58,143 nucleotides of DNA from contig DATJHM010000260.1 of the NCBI GenBank assembly GCA_035493895.1, forward strand, positions 1 through 58,143. The letters run 5' to 3'. Each line of letters starts with the position of its first letter. The first letter of the stretch is position 1. A program made the position numbers and the translations under genes. Positions 16,329-25,553 of the stretch are shown here, one piece after another. The stretch is from DATJHM01 sp035493895 (GTDB taxonomy: Bacteria > Chloroflexota > Ktedonobacteria > Ktedonobacterales > Ktedonobacteraceae). Under the pieces are notes generated by a model. That model was not told the DNA's origin. It saw only the letters and a list, made by a program, of their open reading frames with translations, and searched no databases.

Positions 16329-17348
16329 CTACTCTTCACGTTTCACCAGTCGACTATATAAACCTTCTAATTCTTCCTGATCGTTGAAATGCAGGACTAA
16401 TGTCCCTTTGCCCTTAGCATTCTGCTTCAGATCCACCTTCACCATCAGCGCATTGCGAAAATCTGCCTCAAGATCAGAGAACTCTGAAGTGCGCTTCGGC
16501 GTCACTGCCACATTTTGTACCGCCGTATCCAGATCTTCCTGAGCTTTAAGACGAGCAGCCAGTTCTTCGGCCTGGCGCACATTCAGACGGAGCGCAATAA
16601 TCTGGTTCATCGCATTGACCTGGACCTCTTGATCCATAATATTAATAAGCGCGCGAGCATGGCCCTCAGTAAATTTGTCGGGCAGGTGTATCAGAGCTTC
16701 GCGAACTTTAGGGGCCAGTTGCAGCAGGCGTAACGAATTGCTAATCGTCGAGCGGTCCTTACCAACCTGTTTCGCCACAATCTCCTGCGTCAGGCCAAAC
16801 TCCTGAATCAATGCCTGATAGGCCAGAGCCTCCTCAATCGGATTGAGATCAGAGCGCTGAATATTCTCAATCAGAGCGAGTTCCAGCATCTCTTGAGGAG
16901 TAACATCCTTCACAATCACAGGCACCTTCGTCAGGCCCGCCATCCGCGAAGCGCGCCAGCGGCGCTCACCTGCAATAATTTGATATTGCACAACGTGGCC
17001 GACATTCGGCGAAGAAGATTGAAGAGTTGCATCCTGATCACCAAACCAGGAAGAAGGAGACTCTGCAACCGCCAACGCGTCCTTGTCTGGCGCTTCGAGC
17101 CGTATCACAATAATAGGTTGAATTAGCCCATGTTCCTTAATTGATTCGCTCAGTTCCCGAAGCTTCGGGTCATCATCGCGAAAAGCCTTGCGTGGCTGGC
17201 GAGGGTTAGGCATAATCGACTCAATAGGAACCAGGGGAGGATCTAACGCCCCTTGCGCCTGAGCTGGTTGCTGATTGGCCATAACATCCGAGGCACCGGA
17301 GATCAAAGCATCCAGGCCACGCCCCAGCCCAAATTTCTGTTTAGCCAC
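16329..17348 (-). CDS. parB: chromosome partitioning protein ParB
   Basis: A 339-residue ParB/Spo0J CTPase that binds parS and spreads along DNA as a clamp to load SMC. The N-terminal LGRGLDALI start, the region PNPRQPRKAF, and the CTP-binding box GERRWRASRMAG are followed by ENIQRSDLNPIEEA and the helix-turn-helix EIVAKQVGKDRSTISNSLRLL. Between the PIIVIRLE strand and the GERR box lies an insert of about 30 residues (around 82-112) that most family members lack. The C-terminal part should dimerise. It overlaps parA by 8 bases and is translated after it. No parS was found in the window. Confidence 0.96.
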   Translation of the reverse strand: MAKQKFGLGRGLDALISGASDVMANQQPAQAQGALDPPLVPIESIMPNPRQPRKAFRDDDPKLRELSESIKEHGLIQPIIVIRLEAPDKDALAVAESPSSWFGDQDATLQSSSPNVGHVVQYQIIAGERRWRASRMAGLTKVPVIVKDVTPQEMLELALIENIQRSDLNPIEEALAYQALIQEFGLTQEIVAKQVGKDRSTISNSLRLLQLAPKVREALIHLPDKFTEGHARALINIMDQEVQVNAMNQIIALRLNVRQAEELAARLKAQEDLDTAVQNVAVTPKRTSEFSDLEADFRNALMVKVDLKQNAKGKGTLVLHFNDQEELEGLYSRLVKREE

Positions 17349-18111
17349 GAGCCATTACCTCCTCGGCCAATGCACGATAGGCCAGAGCTCCAGGAGAGGT
17401 TGCATCATAATCGAGAATAGATTGGCCGAAGCTGGGGGCTTCACTCAGCCGCACATTGCGGTTGATAATCGTCTGAAAGGCCTCAGTGGGAAAATGATTG
17501 CGTACCTCACGCACAATATCACCAGCAAGGCGCGTACGTGGATCGAACATCGTCAGCACAACTCCAGCAATATAGAGATTGGGGTTCAACTTCCCTTTGA
17601 CCAGATTTACCGTATTGAGCAACTGGCTAAGACCTTCCAGAGCAAGATATTCACACTGAATGGGAATCAGCAGGCCGTCAGCAGCAACGAGAGCGTTGAT
17701 AGTCAGCAGGCCGAGCGAAGGAGGACAATCAATAATAACATAATCACAACGTTGACGAATAGGCTCCAGGACCTGTTTCAGACGATGCTCACGCGCCAGA
17801 GCACCGACCAGCTCGATCTCAGCAGCAGCCAGATCGACGGTACAGGGTGCAACTACCAGCTCACGGCGCTGAGAAGGCACAATGACATCAAAAATTGAAA
17901 CCTCGTCCTGTTCCTGAATTAGAAGATCATACATCGTATGTTCGCGTTTATTGTTGCTGGCACCGATCCCGCTTGAAGTATTCCCCTGAGGGTCCATATC
18001 GACCAGCAATACCTTGCGTCCTGCTGCTGCCAGATACGTAGCAAGGTTAATGGCTGTGGTGGTTTTACCCACCCCACCTTTCTGGTTTGCTATTGCATAC
18101 ACTTTTGACAC
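17341..18111 (-). CDS. parA: chromosome partitioning ATPase ParA (Soj)
   Basis: A 256-residue Walker-type ATPase with the deviant P-loop QKGGVGKTTTAINLA at residues 9-23, switch I DMDPQGNTSSG and Walker B YVIIDCPPSLG. It binds DNA non-specifically as an ATP dimer and is released by ParB, which moves or positions the origin region. The length is that of the chromosomal Soj group without an N-terminal helix-turn-helix. It is the first gene of the parAB pair; the ATG is 8 codons-worth of overlap away from nothing upstream, so its promoter should lie in the spacer 18112-18447. Confidence 0.97.
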   Translation of the reverse strand: MSKVYAIANQKGGVGKTTTAINLATYLAAAGRKVLLVDMDPQGNTSSGIGASNNKREHTMYDLLIQEQDEVSIFDVIVPSQRRELVVAPCTVDLAAAEIELVGALAREHRLKQVLEPIRQRCDYVIIDCPPSLGLLTINALVAADGLLIPIQCEYLALEGLSQLLNTVNLVKGKLNPNLYIAGVVLTMFDPRTRLAGDIVREVRNHFPTEAFQTIINRNVRLSEAPSFGQSILDYDATSPGALAYRALAEEVMARG

Positions 18112-18447
18112 AGGCTGCTACCGTACCTTTCCTCTCACCGGGCTATTCAAAGCAGCCGTACATACCCTCGACCACCGTGCTCTTTGTACTAAAAGCAATA
18201 CGTTTCCTCTGTATTACCTCAATTGCTTAACTGGTCACAAAGAGCAGGTTTCGCGTATGCTGCTGAATGGCAAGCCAAAGAAGCAAAGCCCCACTTCTCA
18301 TCGCATCGTCATTGTAACAAATGTCCCATTGAGAAGCAACTACTATTTCTCCTGAAACGCATTGGTGTGCTTTTCTCTCTTTATAGTATGCATTGCTTTG
18401 ACCTGATTTGTCTGTAAAATAAGCAATCGAAAGAGCGAAGGCACCAG
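18112..18447. other. intergenic region upstream of parA
   Basis: Nothing with coding character was found. It should carry the parAB promoter on the minus strand. No inverted repeat resembling parS (TGTTTCACGTGAAACA) is present. Confidence 0.5.
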
Positions 18448-18957
18448 TTACAACGTTACACGATTGCCACCGGCTGGCATCGTAAAACGCAGGAAGCCAC
18501 CCATCGCCAGGCGAGTACAAATGACAGCCATCGTATAGAAAGTCAAAAGCAGGGCAGCGCTTTTTGCTTCATAGAGGCCATAGTCAGCCAGATTGAGGGC
18601 ATCGGACCCATGGCTGAACAGACGCAGGAGCACAGATCCGTGTTGGGAGCTGTAGACATTACTGATTGGCATGCCGAAAACAAGCGTAATCAGAAAGTCG
18701 AGGCCAAAACAGAGAGCGGCCAGACGTGGGCCAAGTAACCAGAAACGTTTGCTCAGACGTTCACGCTTCGTCGAAGTGATGCGACGAGTTGCCCAGAACG
18801 GTGCAAAAATATACTGAAGCGTCAGGAAGAGCAGAGGAGCGGCAACATAGGTCCAATCGGGAAAAACCGCAGGATCGATAAGAGCGCAAAGGCGACCGAG
18901 CGTGAAGAGGAACATCCCCTCTATGACGCCACGTCGATAGCTGACTTTATTAAACAT
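18448..18957 (-). CDS. hypothetical membrane protein with about four helices
   Basis: A 169-residue protein with hydrophobic segments near residues 15-30, 35-52, 75-95 and 135-155. The third begins with PRLAALCFGLDFLITLV, which recalls the Arg-Asp pattern of RDD proteins, but the rest does not fit clearly. The start ATG has only a weak AGGT site. It follows the FmdB-type gene by 27 bases and is probably co-transcribed with it. Function unknown. Confidence 0.75.
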   Translation of the reverse strand: MFNKVSYRRGVIEGMFLFTLGRLCALIDPAVFPDWTYVAAPLLFLTLQYIFAPFWATRRITSTKRERLSKRFWLLGPRLAALCFGLDFLITLVFGMPISNVYSSQHGSVLLRLFSHGSDALNLADYGLYEAKSAALLLTFYTMAVICTRLAMGGFLRFTMPAGGNRVTL

Positions 18958-18984
18958 GCCGGTAACCTGATTTCAGTAGAGAGA

Positions 18985-19215
18985 CTAGTGACAGCCGCAG
19001 CCACCCCCACCGCAGGCACAACCACCCATCGAAGGAGCTGCATCATAGTCAGCACCGTCATCTGAGCCAGTTCGGCGAGCAGAGAAGACCGAAAGCAAGC
19101 GGCGTACATGCTCACTTTGACATTTCATACAGACGATATCGTCAGCATGCTTATGGCTGACAAGCAATTCGAATTTGGATTTACAGTCCGAGCAATAATA
19201 CTCGTACAATGGCAT
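18985..19215 (-). CDS. FmdB-family zinc ribbon protein
   Basis: A 76-residue protein with the family start MPLYEYYCSDCKSKFE and a second knuckle CMKCQSEHVRR, giving two CxxC pairs for one zinc ion. The C-terminus is Gly/Cys-rich (GGCACGGGGCGCH), as is frequent in the family, and could bind another metal. Family members are proposed regulators or metal-handling proteins; no partner can be named. The ATG follows AGGAGG by 10 bases. Confidence 0.9.
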   Translation of the reverse strand: MPLYEYYCSDCKSKFELLVSHKHADDIVCMKCQSEHVRRLLSVFSARRTGSDDGADYDAAPSMGGCACGGGGCGCH

Positions 19216-19547
19216 AGAAATAAGCCTCCTGATGATAAATGACAGGGTATATTGACATCTATTGTAGTGTCGATCATAGATATCGTCAAGGTAGAGAGTT
19301 GTTCCATGCGCGTCAAAGAACTACCTCATAGTGTACAACACAACAGCTTACGATGCCAATAAGGAAACGGGCACATCCTGAAAGCAAAACTTGTGGTAGA
19401 ATAGGCGTTGATATTGGGACTGGAAGCGGTGGGGTAGTACCCTGTAGTACCAGATTTACAAAGAGAGTCGTGCCAGTGCCACGCAGCAAGCAGAAAACTG
19501 GCTGTAGTTTGATATAGAGCAATGAGACGGAGAAGGAATAGAGAGAT
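19216..19547. other. divergent intergenic region before ychF
   Basis: No gene is supported. It separates fmdB-like (minus) from ychF (plus) and should carry both promoters. A short direct repeat GTAGTACC occurs at 19434 and 19444. AAGGA before the ATG at 19548 is the ychF ribosome-binding site. Confidence 0.45.
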
Positions 19548-20720
19548 ATGGCCCTCATTATAGGTATTATTGGTTTACCTCAAAGCGGAAAAACCACACT
19601 ATTTAATGCGCTGACGAAAGAGAATGCTCCAATCAGCGGATACGCAACCAGTACGGTGCAGGCAAACGTGGGCATGGTCAAGGTGCCGGATGCGCGCTTA
19701 CAGCCGCTGGCAGATATATTTCAGCCCAAGAAAGTCACCCCAACCACCGTCGAGTTTGTAGATGTCGCCGGAATGGGGCAGGCACAGGGCGGAAAAGAGA
19801 AAGAGGGACTCAGCGCCGAATTTCTCGGGCACATTCGCAATGCCGATGCCCTGGCGATCGTATTGCGCTCATTTGTCAACGACAACGTGCCGCATCCGAA
19901 TAACCGCATTGATCCAAGTAACGACCTGGATACCCTCAATGCCGAGCTGGCCGTCACCGATCTGGCCTCCGTTGAACGGCGCATTGAGCGCACGACGCGT
20001 GCTGCTAAATCCGGCGATAAAAAATATCAACAGGAGCTAGAAGTACTGCGCCGCCTACAGGACGCATTAAACGAGATGAAACCTGCCAGTCAGGTAGAGC
20101 TATCGCCGCAAGACCTGGGACTTTTAAACGAGCTTTTCCTGCTCACCATGAAACCTAAAATGTACGTGCTCAATGTCAGTGAGGACATCCTTGGCGATGC
20201 AAACGAGCTGTTAGCGAAAATCGCCAGCGGCGAACAGGTTGCGCCTGAGAGCCTGACGGGCGAACTGCGCGGCATCGCACAGGTTGCATTGCGCGCAAAG
20301 GCCGAAGGCTCAGAATCGGCAGCGGTATCAGCGCGCCTCGAAGCGGAACTGGCGGAGCTTCCTGAAGAGGACGCGAACGAGTACCTGGAATCATTGGGGT
20401 TACCGCAACTGGGCGCGGATCGCGTCATTCAAGTTGGCTATCGCCTGCTCAATTTGATTACCTTCCTGACCGCTGGCGAAGATGAAGTCAGAGCCTGGAC
20501 CGTGACGCGGGGTGCAAAAGCGCCCGAGGCTGCTGGCAAGATTCACTCCGATATCGAGCGAGGCTTCATCCGGGCCGAAGTGACGAAATTTGAAGACTTC
20601 ATCGCCTGCGGCTCATTCGCAGCCGCCTCCAAAAAAGGCTTGCAACGTCTTGAAGGCAAAGAGTATGTCATACAGGACGGAGACATCGCCCATTTCCGCT
20701 TTAATGTTGGCAATAAGTAA
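19548..20720 (+). CDS. ychF: redox-regulated ATPase/GTPase YchF (OLA1 family)
   Basis: A 390-residue P-loop NTPase of the Obg group that prefers ATP. The G1 motif is GLPQSGKTTLFNALT, G3 is DVAGMGQAQGGKEKEG (the usual DXXG), and the ATP-specifying G4 is degenerate as expected (VLNVSED). A coiled-coil insert lies near 150-190. The last 80 residues are the TGS domain (RGAKAPEAAGKIHSD ... GDIAHFRFNV). YchF binds ribosomes and influences translation and stress tolerance. The protein is about 25 residues longer than the E. coli form. It ends in a terminator shared with the convergent gene. Confidence 0.96.
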   Translation: MALIIGIIGLPQSGKTTLFNALTKENAPISGYATSTVQANVGMVKVPDARLQPLADIFQPKKVTPTTVEFVDVAGMGQAQGGKEKEGLSAEFLGHIRNADALAIVLRSFVNDNVPHPNNRIDPSNDLDTLNAELAVTDLASVERRIERTTRAAKSGDKKYQQELEVLRRLQDALNEMKPASQVELSPQDLGLLNELFLLTMKPKMYVLNVSEDILGDANELLAKIASGEQVAPESLTGELRGIAQVALRAKAEGSESAAVSARLEAELAELPEEDANEYLESLGLPQLGADRVIQVGYRLLNLITFLTAGEDEVRAWTVTRGAKAPEAAGKIHSDIERGFIRAEVTKFEDFIACGSFAAASKKGLQRLEGKEYVIQDGDIAHFRFNVGNK

Positions 20721-20726
20721 GACTTG

Positions 20727-20764
20727 AGAGCGGGCTCGCTTCCGAACGAGACGAGCCCATCTCT
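20727..20764. terminator. bidirectional terminator between ychF and the phosphotransferase gene
   Basis: AGAG-C-GGGCTCG pairs with CGAGCCC-A-TCTC over a 13-base loop. It starts 6 bases after the ychF stop and reaches the stop of the minus-strand gene, so it can serve both. Confidence 0.75.
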
Positions 20765-21825
20765 TACAATCTTGTATCAATATCTTTCCGTAAAGCGTTC
20801 CATCGTATGATAAAGGGAACGCAATCCCCATCGATGAGCGTGCTAACACGGGCATTTCCTTCCAGATAAAACTCCTCATAAGCCCATACGCTGTGTGCAC
20901 GGGATAGGCTATATGCTATTGCAGCCTGCTGCAAGTCTTCTTGAGAAAGAGGATAAATAGCACGATAAGCTGCCAGGACCACAGCACACGCAACAGGCTC
21001 AAGTAGACAGGCATAATGGAGTGTACGAACGACTTCCCAGGCACGAGGAGCATAGTACGCCTGATCCCAATCAATAATCGCACTGATACTGATCTTTTGT
21101 GTCATTGTGTCTCTGGCAAAAAAGAGATTGGTTTTCTGATAATCGCCATGAATAACCTGATGTTCCAGATCGGCAAGATCCAGTGTACCATTGGTGATAG
21201 TATGCTGCTCAATCCAGGCACGTTGTCGGTCAAGGCAATTCAAAGCGGAGAGGTCGAACGGTTGAAGTGGTGTTCTGGCTCGAATAACTGTCTCCAGATG
21301 AGCTATTTTTGCGAGCGTTTTTGTGCTATCAACCTGGAGACTGTGCGGCTGGACGCGTGAGGATGGATAATCATGGAGTGCATGATGCATCTGACCGAGA
21401 AAAGTGCCTAGCGCAGTGAGTTCCGCATGGGTAAGCCGATCGCGATTCGATTGATATCCAGGTGCAAAAGGGAAAAGCGCGTAAAAATGATCCTGATAAG
21501 AAAAGATACATTCTTCAGTACCTGATAGAGGCAAAGGGGCCAGAGCAGGGAGACTCTGAGCGATAGCATAATGAATCAGATCATGTTCGTACTCGATACG
21601 ATAGCGCTCCTCCTGGGAGAAACAATAGGCACGAAGAGCATAGGCAGTGGAAGCAGTTATCAGGAGTAGCGTCTGGTGAATGGTGCCAGCCGTGGGCACG
21701 CGAGTCGAAAGGATGGGCGATAAATGCCATACCTCCTGGATAGTAGCGAGATCAAGCATAGGAACAGATGCTCCGTTTCTCGTAGCAGCACCATAAATAA
21801 TCACATATCCCATATACCAGAGCAA
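20764..21825 (-). CDS. APH-family phosphotransferase (aminoglycoside/choline kinase fold)
   Basis: A small-molecule kinase of the APH superfamily, 353 residues from the longest start. The catalytic loop is visible as VIHGDYQKTNLFF (His-Gly-Asp and the Asn), and the Mg-binding Asp as AIIDWDQAYYAPR. The N-lobe is less clear. The substrate cannot be told; homoserine, thiamine, choline and drugs are all family substrates. The long form starts at a TTG 2 bases after the stop of the GNAT gene; ATGs at 21813 and 21759 are alternatives, and the last has GGAG 11 bases ahead and fits the family start better. The tight junction shows co-transcription with the GNAT gene. Confidence 0.83.
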   Translation of the reverse strand: MLWYMGYVIIYGAATRNGASVPMLDLATIQEVWHLSPILSTRVPTAGTIHQTLLLITASTAYALRAYCFSQEERYRIEYEHDLIHYAIAQSLPALAPLPLSGTEECIFSYQDHFYALFPFAPGYQSNRDRLTHAELTALGTFLGQMHHALHDYPSSRVQPHSLQVDSTKTLAKIAHLETVIRARTPLQPFDLSALNCLDRQRAWIEQHTITNGTLDLADLEHQVIHGDYQKTNLFFARDTMTQKISISAIIDWDQAYYAPRAWEVVRTLHYACLLEPVACAVVLAAYRAIYPLSQEDLQQAAIAYSLSRAHSVWAYEEFYLEGNARVSTLIDGDCVPFIIRWNALRKDIDTRL

Positions 21826-21827
21826 AT

Positions 21828-22679
21828 TTAGCCGAGGGCAAAGCTGGCCTGCCCATAGATCATAGTACGTTGTCGCGGAAGCGATGGACCGAGGCGCATA
21901 TGACTGAGCTGGCGTTGCTGACGGAAGCCGTAGCGTTGCAGCAAGGTCAGGGCCTGCTGATGCATAGGCGAAACCAGCACATAGGGCAGGCCAGTATCAA
22001 AGGAGAGAGAGAAGGCCGAGAGCAGCAGATTTTCCGCATCAGTCGAGGTTTGCGCAATCCAGGGACCAAGCGTGCGCTCTTGAGCAAAGAGATAGCCAGT
22101 AATAGAACCGGAGGGATGACGGCTCACAAAGGCCCTGTTTGGGTATTCCTGAAGCAACCGCTGGAAGACACGAGCGCGTTCGGCCCCAAAATAGGGAGTG
22201 TCAAAAGCTGTCAGTTCGGGGATCTCATGTGCCTGTAGCCTGGAAATATTCGCTGGTAGCGCCGCAGGGCACACAGGTGGTTCCAGTAGAGAGAGCAAGA
22301 GGACTTTATCATCTTCGACGAATCCCAGCTTACGATAGAGATTCACGCCTGCATCGCTGGCATCGAGTAAAATCGTCGGAGAGCGGTGTTGCTCTGCCCA
22401 GGAGAGTAAAAACTCCATGAGGAAGGTTCCGAGCCCATAATGCTGCAAGGTTGGCAAAACGCCTACCATCCCTACATAAGAAAAAAGACCATAATTGACA
22501 ATTCCCCCAAAAGCTGCCGGTTGCTCGCCAAGCAGCGCCATATACCAGCCATCTGGTTGCAGGGTCAGATAGCGTTGCAGTTCCGTTTTACGGCTGTAAG
22601 AAAGCTGGTAGGCCGCCATTGTAATCATATCGGCGATCTCCAGATCGGCTGCTGTTACGATACGAATTGATCTTTGCAT
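21828..22679 (-). CDS. tandem GNAT-family N-acetyltransferase
   Basis: A 283-residue protein made of two GNAT domains. The first has the acetyl-CoA motif GVLPTLQHYGLGTFLMEFLL (Q/RxxGxG/A form) followed by LLDASDAGVNLYRKLGF, the usual motif B. The second half (about 145-275) repeats the fold weakly and ends with QQALTLLQRYGFRQQRQLSHM, so it is probably a structural or substrate-binding copy. The substrate is unknown. It lies between ada (226 bases upstream) and a phosphotransferase immediately behind it. Confidence 0.87.
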   Translation of the reverse strand: MQRSIRIVTAADLEIADMITMAAYQLSYSRKTELQRYLTLQPDGWYMALLGEQPAAFGGIVNYGLFSYVGMVGVLPTLQHYGLGTFLMEFLLSWAEQHRSPTILLDASDAGVNLYRKLGFVEDDKVLLLSLLEPPVCPAALPANISRLQAHEIPELTAFDTPYFGAERARVFQRLLQEYPNRAFVSRHPSGSITGYLFAQERTLGPWIAQTSTDAENLLLSAFSLSFDTGLPYVLVSPMHQQALTLLQRYGFRQQRQLSHMRLGPSLPRQRTMIYGQASFALG

Positions 22680-22905
22680 AACATCAATACTATTTCTTCT
22701 GTAAAGAGACTAAGCCGACACCAGTCAGAATAACCAGCATCGCCAGATAGCTTAATATTAGTAGAAAACATGCAGCAACGCTACAGCCAAATCAGCGATC
22801 TCTTCTTCAATAAGCCCAACCAATGTCTATTCAGACATTCGTGCTGCATAGACATTGATCGTCAGCTTATACAGTTTATGAGTGGTTAGCGTGCGCCAAC
22901 CATAT

Positions 22906-24018
22906 TTATCTCCCGCTGAGAACTCCCTGTTCCGGAAGGAGGGGCCTCTCCTCGGAAGAGCCAGAATGCGCGATATAGACAGCCTGCTCCTGAGCCAGCA
23001 AGCGTTCTTTGCGCTCGCTTCCCCAGCGATAGCCACCGGGGGCACCATTTTCGCGAATGACGCGATGGCAGGGAACGGCAAGAGCCACAGGATTGGTCGC
23101 GCAGGCCTGAGCAACGGCACGAGCCTTCTTTTTATCGCCAAGAGCCTGAGCAATTTCGCCATAAGAACGGGTCTCGCCATAGGGAATAGCCTGAAGTTCA
23201 CGCCAGACACGCCACTGAAAGGCCGTCGCCTGCACATCGAGAGGGAGAGAAAGATGAGGCTGCTCTCCCTCAAGGTGATGGAGAAGAGCGGTCACCCAAT
23301 CAGCAAGTTGCTGACCGTCGCACACAATTTCAGCGGCCGGATATTCTTGAAACAGCGCCTCCTCAAGCAGTTCATCCGAATCGCCGAGCGAGACGAAGCA
23401 GATGCCCTTTTCCGTTGCCGCCACCAGCAAACGGCCCAGGGGAGACGTCACAAGTGTATAGCGAATAAGCATATTTTGACCTCCACTGCGATACCTGTTA
23501 GGAGTCATACCGAGATGGGCCTGTGAGCGTTCGTAGAGACGGCTGGTCGAACTATAGCCAGCCTCAATCAGAGCGCTCGTCACCGTTTCACCCTCACGCA
23601 GGCGCGTTTTCAGCTTTTTCAGGCGACACGCCTCAGCATATTGGTGAGGTGAGATACCCATACTCTGTTTAAAAATCCGTTGCAGATGGAACGGGCTCAT
23701 ATTCACCAGAGAACCCAGCGTTGCCAGCGTGACAGGCTCTTCCAGGTGAGACTCGATATAGGAGCAGACCTGCTGCACCATCGCCACCTGGGCTTCACCG
23801 GGCGGCGTTAACTGTGGCTGGCAACGGCGGCAGGCACGGAAGCCAGCCTGTTCGGCGTCCGCAGGAAGAGGAAAGAACAGCACATGCTCACGTTTTGGCC
23901 GTCGTGAGGGGCACGAAGGATTGCAGTATATGCCAGTGCTACGCACCGCGTACACGAAAGTGCCATCCGCCTGAGAATTCCTGCTCATAACAGCCTGCCA
24001 GTAAAAATCTTCTTGCAT
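22906..24018 (-). CDS. ada: bifunctional Ada: DNA methylation damage regulator and O6-methylguanine-DNA methyltransferase
   Basis: A 370-residue protein with all Ada parts. The N-terminal zinc domain has Cys32, Cys36, Cys63 and Cys66 (STGIYCNPSC and ACRRCQP); the first of these is the residue that takes methyl from phosphotriesters in E. coli Ada. The AraC-type helix-turn-helix region follows (about 75-175; NMSPFHLQRIFKQ and EAGYSSTSRLYERS). The C-terminal transferase has the active-site motif NPVALAVPCHRVI with the acceptor Cys and GYRWGSERKERLL. Self-methylation turns it into an activator, so it probably controls its own gene and perhaps the genes downstream. The ATG follows AGGAG by 12 bases. 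Confidence 0.96.
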   Translation of the reverse strand: MQEDFYWQAVMSRNSQADGTFVYAVRSTGIYCNPSCPSRRPKREHVLFFPLPADAEQAGFRACRRCQPQLTPPGEAQVAMVQQVCSYIESHLEEPVTLATLGSLVNMSPFHLQRIFKQSMGISPHQYAEACRLKKLKTRLREGETVTSALIEAGYSSTSRLYERSQAHLGMTPNRYRSGGQNMLIRYTLVTSPLGRLLVAATEKGICFVSLGDSDELLEEALFQEYPAAEIVCDGQQLADWVTALLHHLEGEQPHLSLPLDVQATAFQWRVWRELQAIPYGETRSYGEIAQALGDKKKARAVAQACATNPVALAVPCHRVIRENGAPGGYRWGSERKERLLAQEQAVYIAHSGSSEERPLLPEQGVLSGR

Positions 24019-24350
24019 AGCGGGTGAAGCTCCTGATCGTAAAGTACAAGACGCGCATAAAAGCCAGGGCGCGATTGGCTGCGTCTGAGTTTGAATACGT
24101 CAATAAGTATGTGCAAAAGGAAGATATCAACAAATGGGCTTATCTACAAAACTATCCTAGAAGTAATGATAAACCATTGGGGAGTATGGCGCTATCCGAT
24201 TCTTGCGCTATAATTTCTTTTTTCCAAAAGATATACAGACGAGCAGAATAGCCAAAAGAGAGGGCCGGTATGGTACTATGAAAGTGTATTACGAACAATA
24301 AACCTTACAGACCAGGGAAAGGTCTGTAAGAGGTGCAAGCAGGAGGATCT
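24019..24350. other. divergent region between ada and the M20 gene
   Basis: No gene is supported. It should carry the ada promoter and the M20 promoter. Its right end holds a perfect hairpin (24304-24330) just before the M20 ribosome-binding site. A plus-strand open frame in the left part lacks a ribosome-binding site. Confidence 0.5.
24304..24330 (+). promoter_or_regulatory. perfect inverted repeat in the M20 leader
   Basis: CTTACAGACC and GGTCTGTAAG form a perfect 10-base stem with a 7-base loop (AGGGAAA). It ends 10 bases before AGGAGG, the ribosome-binding site of the amidohydrolase. It could be a repressor operator or an RNA hairpin that controls translation; no T-run follows, so it is not a plain terminator. 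Confidence 0.7.
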
Positions 24351-25553
24351 ATGTCCATAGCTTATCCAGACGATTTGAAGGCAACTATCGACGAACTGGT
24401 TCCTGATCTCGTTGCCACGCGGCGAGATTTTCATGAGCATCCAGAGCTCGCATTTGAGGAGGTACGCACTTCAGGAATTGTTGCCCAGAGATTGCAAGCG
24501 CTCGGGCTGGAAGTAGAGACCGGGGTTGCGAAAACGGGAGTTGTCGGATTCTTGCGGGGAGAGAAAAAGGGTTCGGCACAGGGTAAAACGCTGGCGATTC
24601 GCGCTGACATGGATGCCCTGCCCATTTATGAATTGAACGAGATCGATTACCGCTCGCAAGTCGATGGGAAAATGCACGCCTGCGGCCACGACGGACATAC
24701 GGCGATTCTCCTGGCCGTCGCAGATATTTTAAGTAAGCGCAAAGCCGAGTTGAGTGGGAATATCAAATTTATATTTCAGCCTGCGGAAGAAGTGGTCGGG
24801 GGCGCAGAACCGATGATCGAGGAAGGAGTAATGCAGGGAGTGGATGGTGTCATCGGATTACACCTGATTAGCAACTTCCCGATGGGCTATGTGGGGGTGC
24901 GCGAAGGGACCGTTTTTGCGAGCGCCAACCGTTTCGAGCTCACCGTCAAAGGCAAGGGCGGACATGCGGCCATGCCCGACCTCTCCATCGATCCCGTGGT
25001 CATCGCCGCCCAGATTATCCTCGCCATGCAAAGTTTGATCAGCCGCGAGACCTCGCCCTTCAGTCCCGCCGTAGTCACCATTGCCTCAGTTCATGCCGGG
25101 TCCGCATTCAACATTATTCCCCAGGAAGTCGTCCTGTGGGGCACCATGCGTGCTTATAGCGCAGAACATCGGCAATTTCTCCTGCAACGCATTCAGGACG
25201 TGGCAAACGGGATCAGCGGGGCAATGCAGGGGAGTTGCGATATCAAATTGACCGATGGGATTCCTCCCTGCGTCAACGATCCGGGCATGACAGCTCTGGT
25301 GCGGAAAGCGGCGATCGCCACGGTAGGAGAAGCCTATGTGAGCAACAGCGAAGCAGTAATGACAGCCGGAAGCGATGATATGGCCTGTTTTCTCGAGAAA
25401 GCGCCTGGCTGCTACTTTATCGTCGGTGCGAAGAATCCAGACAAAGGAGCAAGCTACCCGCATCATCATCCTCGCTTCGCCATCGACGAAGAGGCATTGC
25501 CCATTGGCGTCGAAGTTTTGACGCGCGCGGCTCTGGAATTTTTAGCCGATTAG
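24351..25553 (+). CDS. M20-family metallo-amidohydrolase (N-acyl-amino-acid or IAA-amino acid type)
   Basis: A 400-residue dizinc hydrolase of peptidase family M20D. Metal ligands are visible in HACGHDGHTA (about 108), the Glu pair in PAEEVVGGAEPM (about 143), and His near GLHLISNFPMG and HHHPRFAIDEEAL at the end. The lid domain lies at about 190-300. The start is the ATG 4 bases after AGGAGG; an in-frame GTG at 24333 is too early. The substrate class is N-acyl or N-acetyl amino acids. Its stop overlaps the stop of the convergent thioredoxin-like gene by 4 bases, so the two ends share a very short junction. Confidence 0.94.
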   Translation: MSIAYPDDLKATIDELVPDLVATRRDFHEHPELAFEEVRTSGIVAQRLQALGLEVETGVAKTGVVGFLRGEKKGSAQGKTLAIRADMDALPIYELNEIDYRSQVDGKMHACGHDGHTAILLAVADILSKRKAELSGNIKFIFQPAEEVVGGAEPMIEEGVMQGVDGVIGLHLISNFPMGYVGVREGTVFASANRFELTVKGKGGHAAMPDLSIDPVVIAAQIILAMQSLISRETSPFSPAVVTIASVHAGSAFNIIPQEVVLWGTMRAYSAEHRQFLLQRIQDVANGISGAMQGSCDIKLTDGIPPCVNDPGMTALVRKAAIATVGEAYVSNSEAVMTAGSDDMACFLEKAPGCYFIVGAKNPDKGASYPHHHPRFAIDEEALPIGVEVLTRAALEFLAD

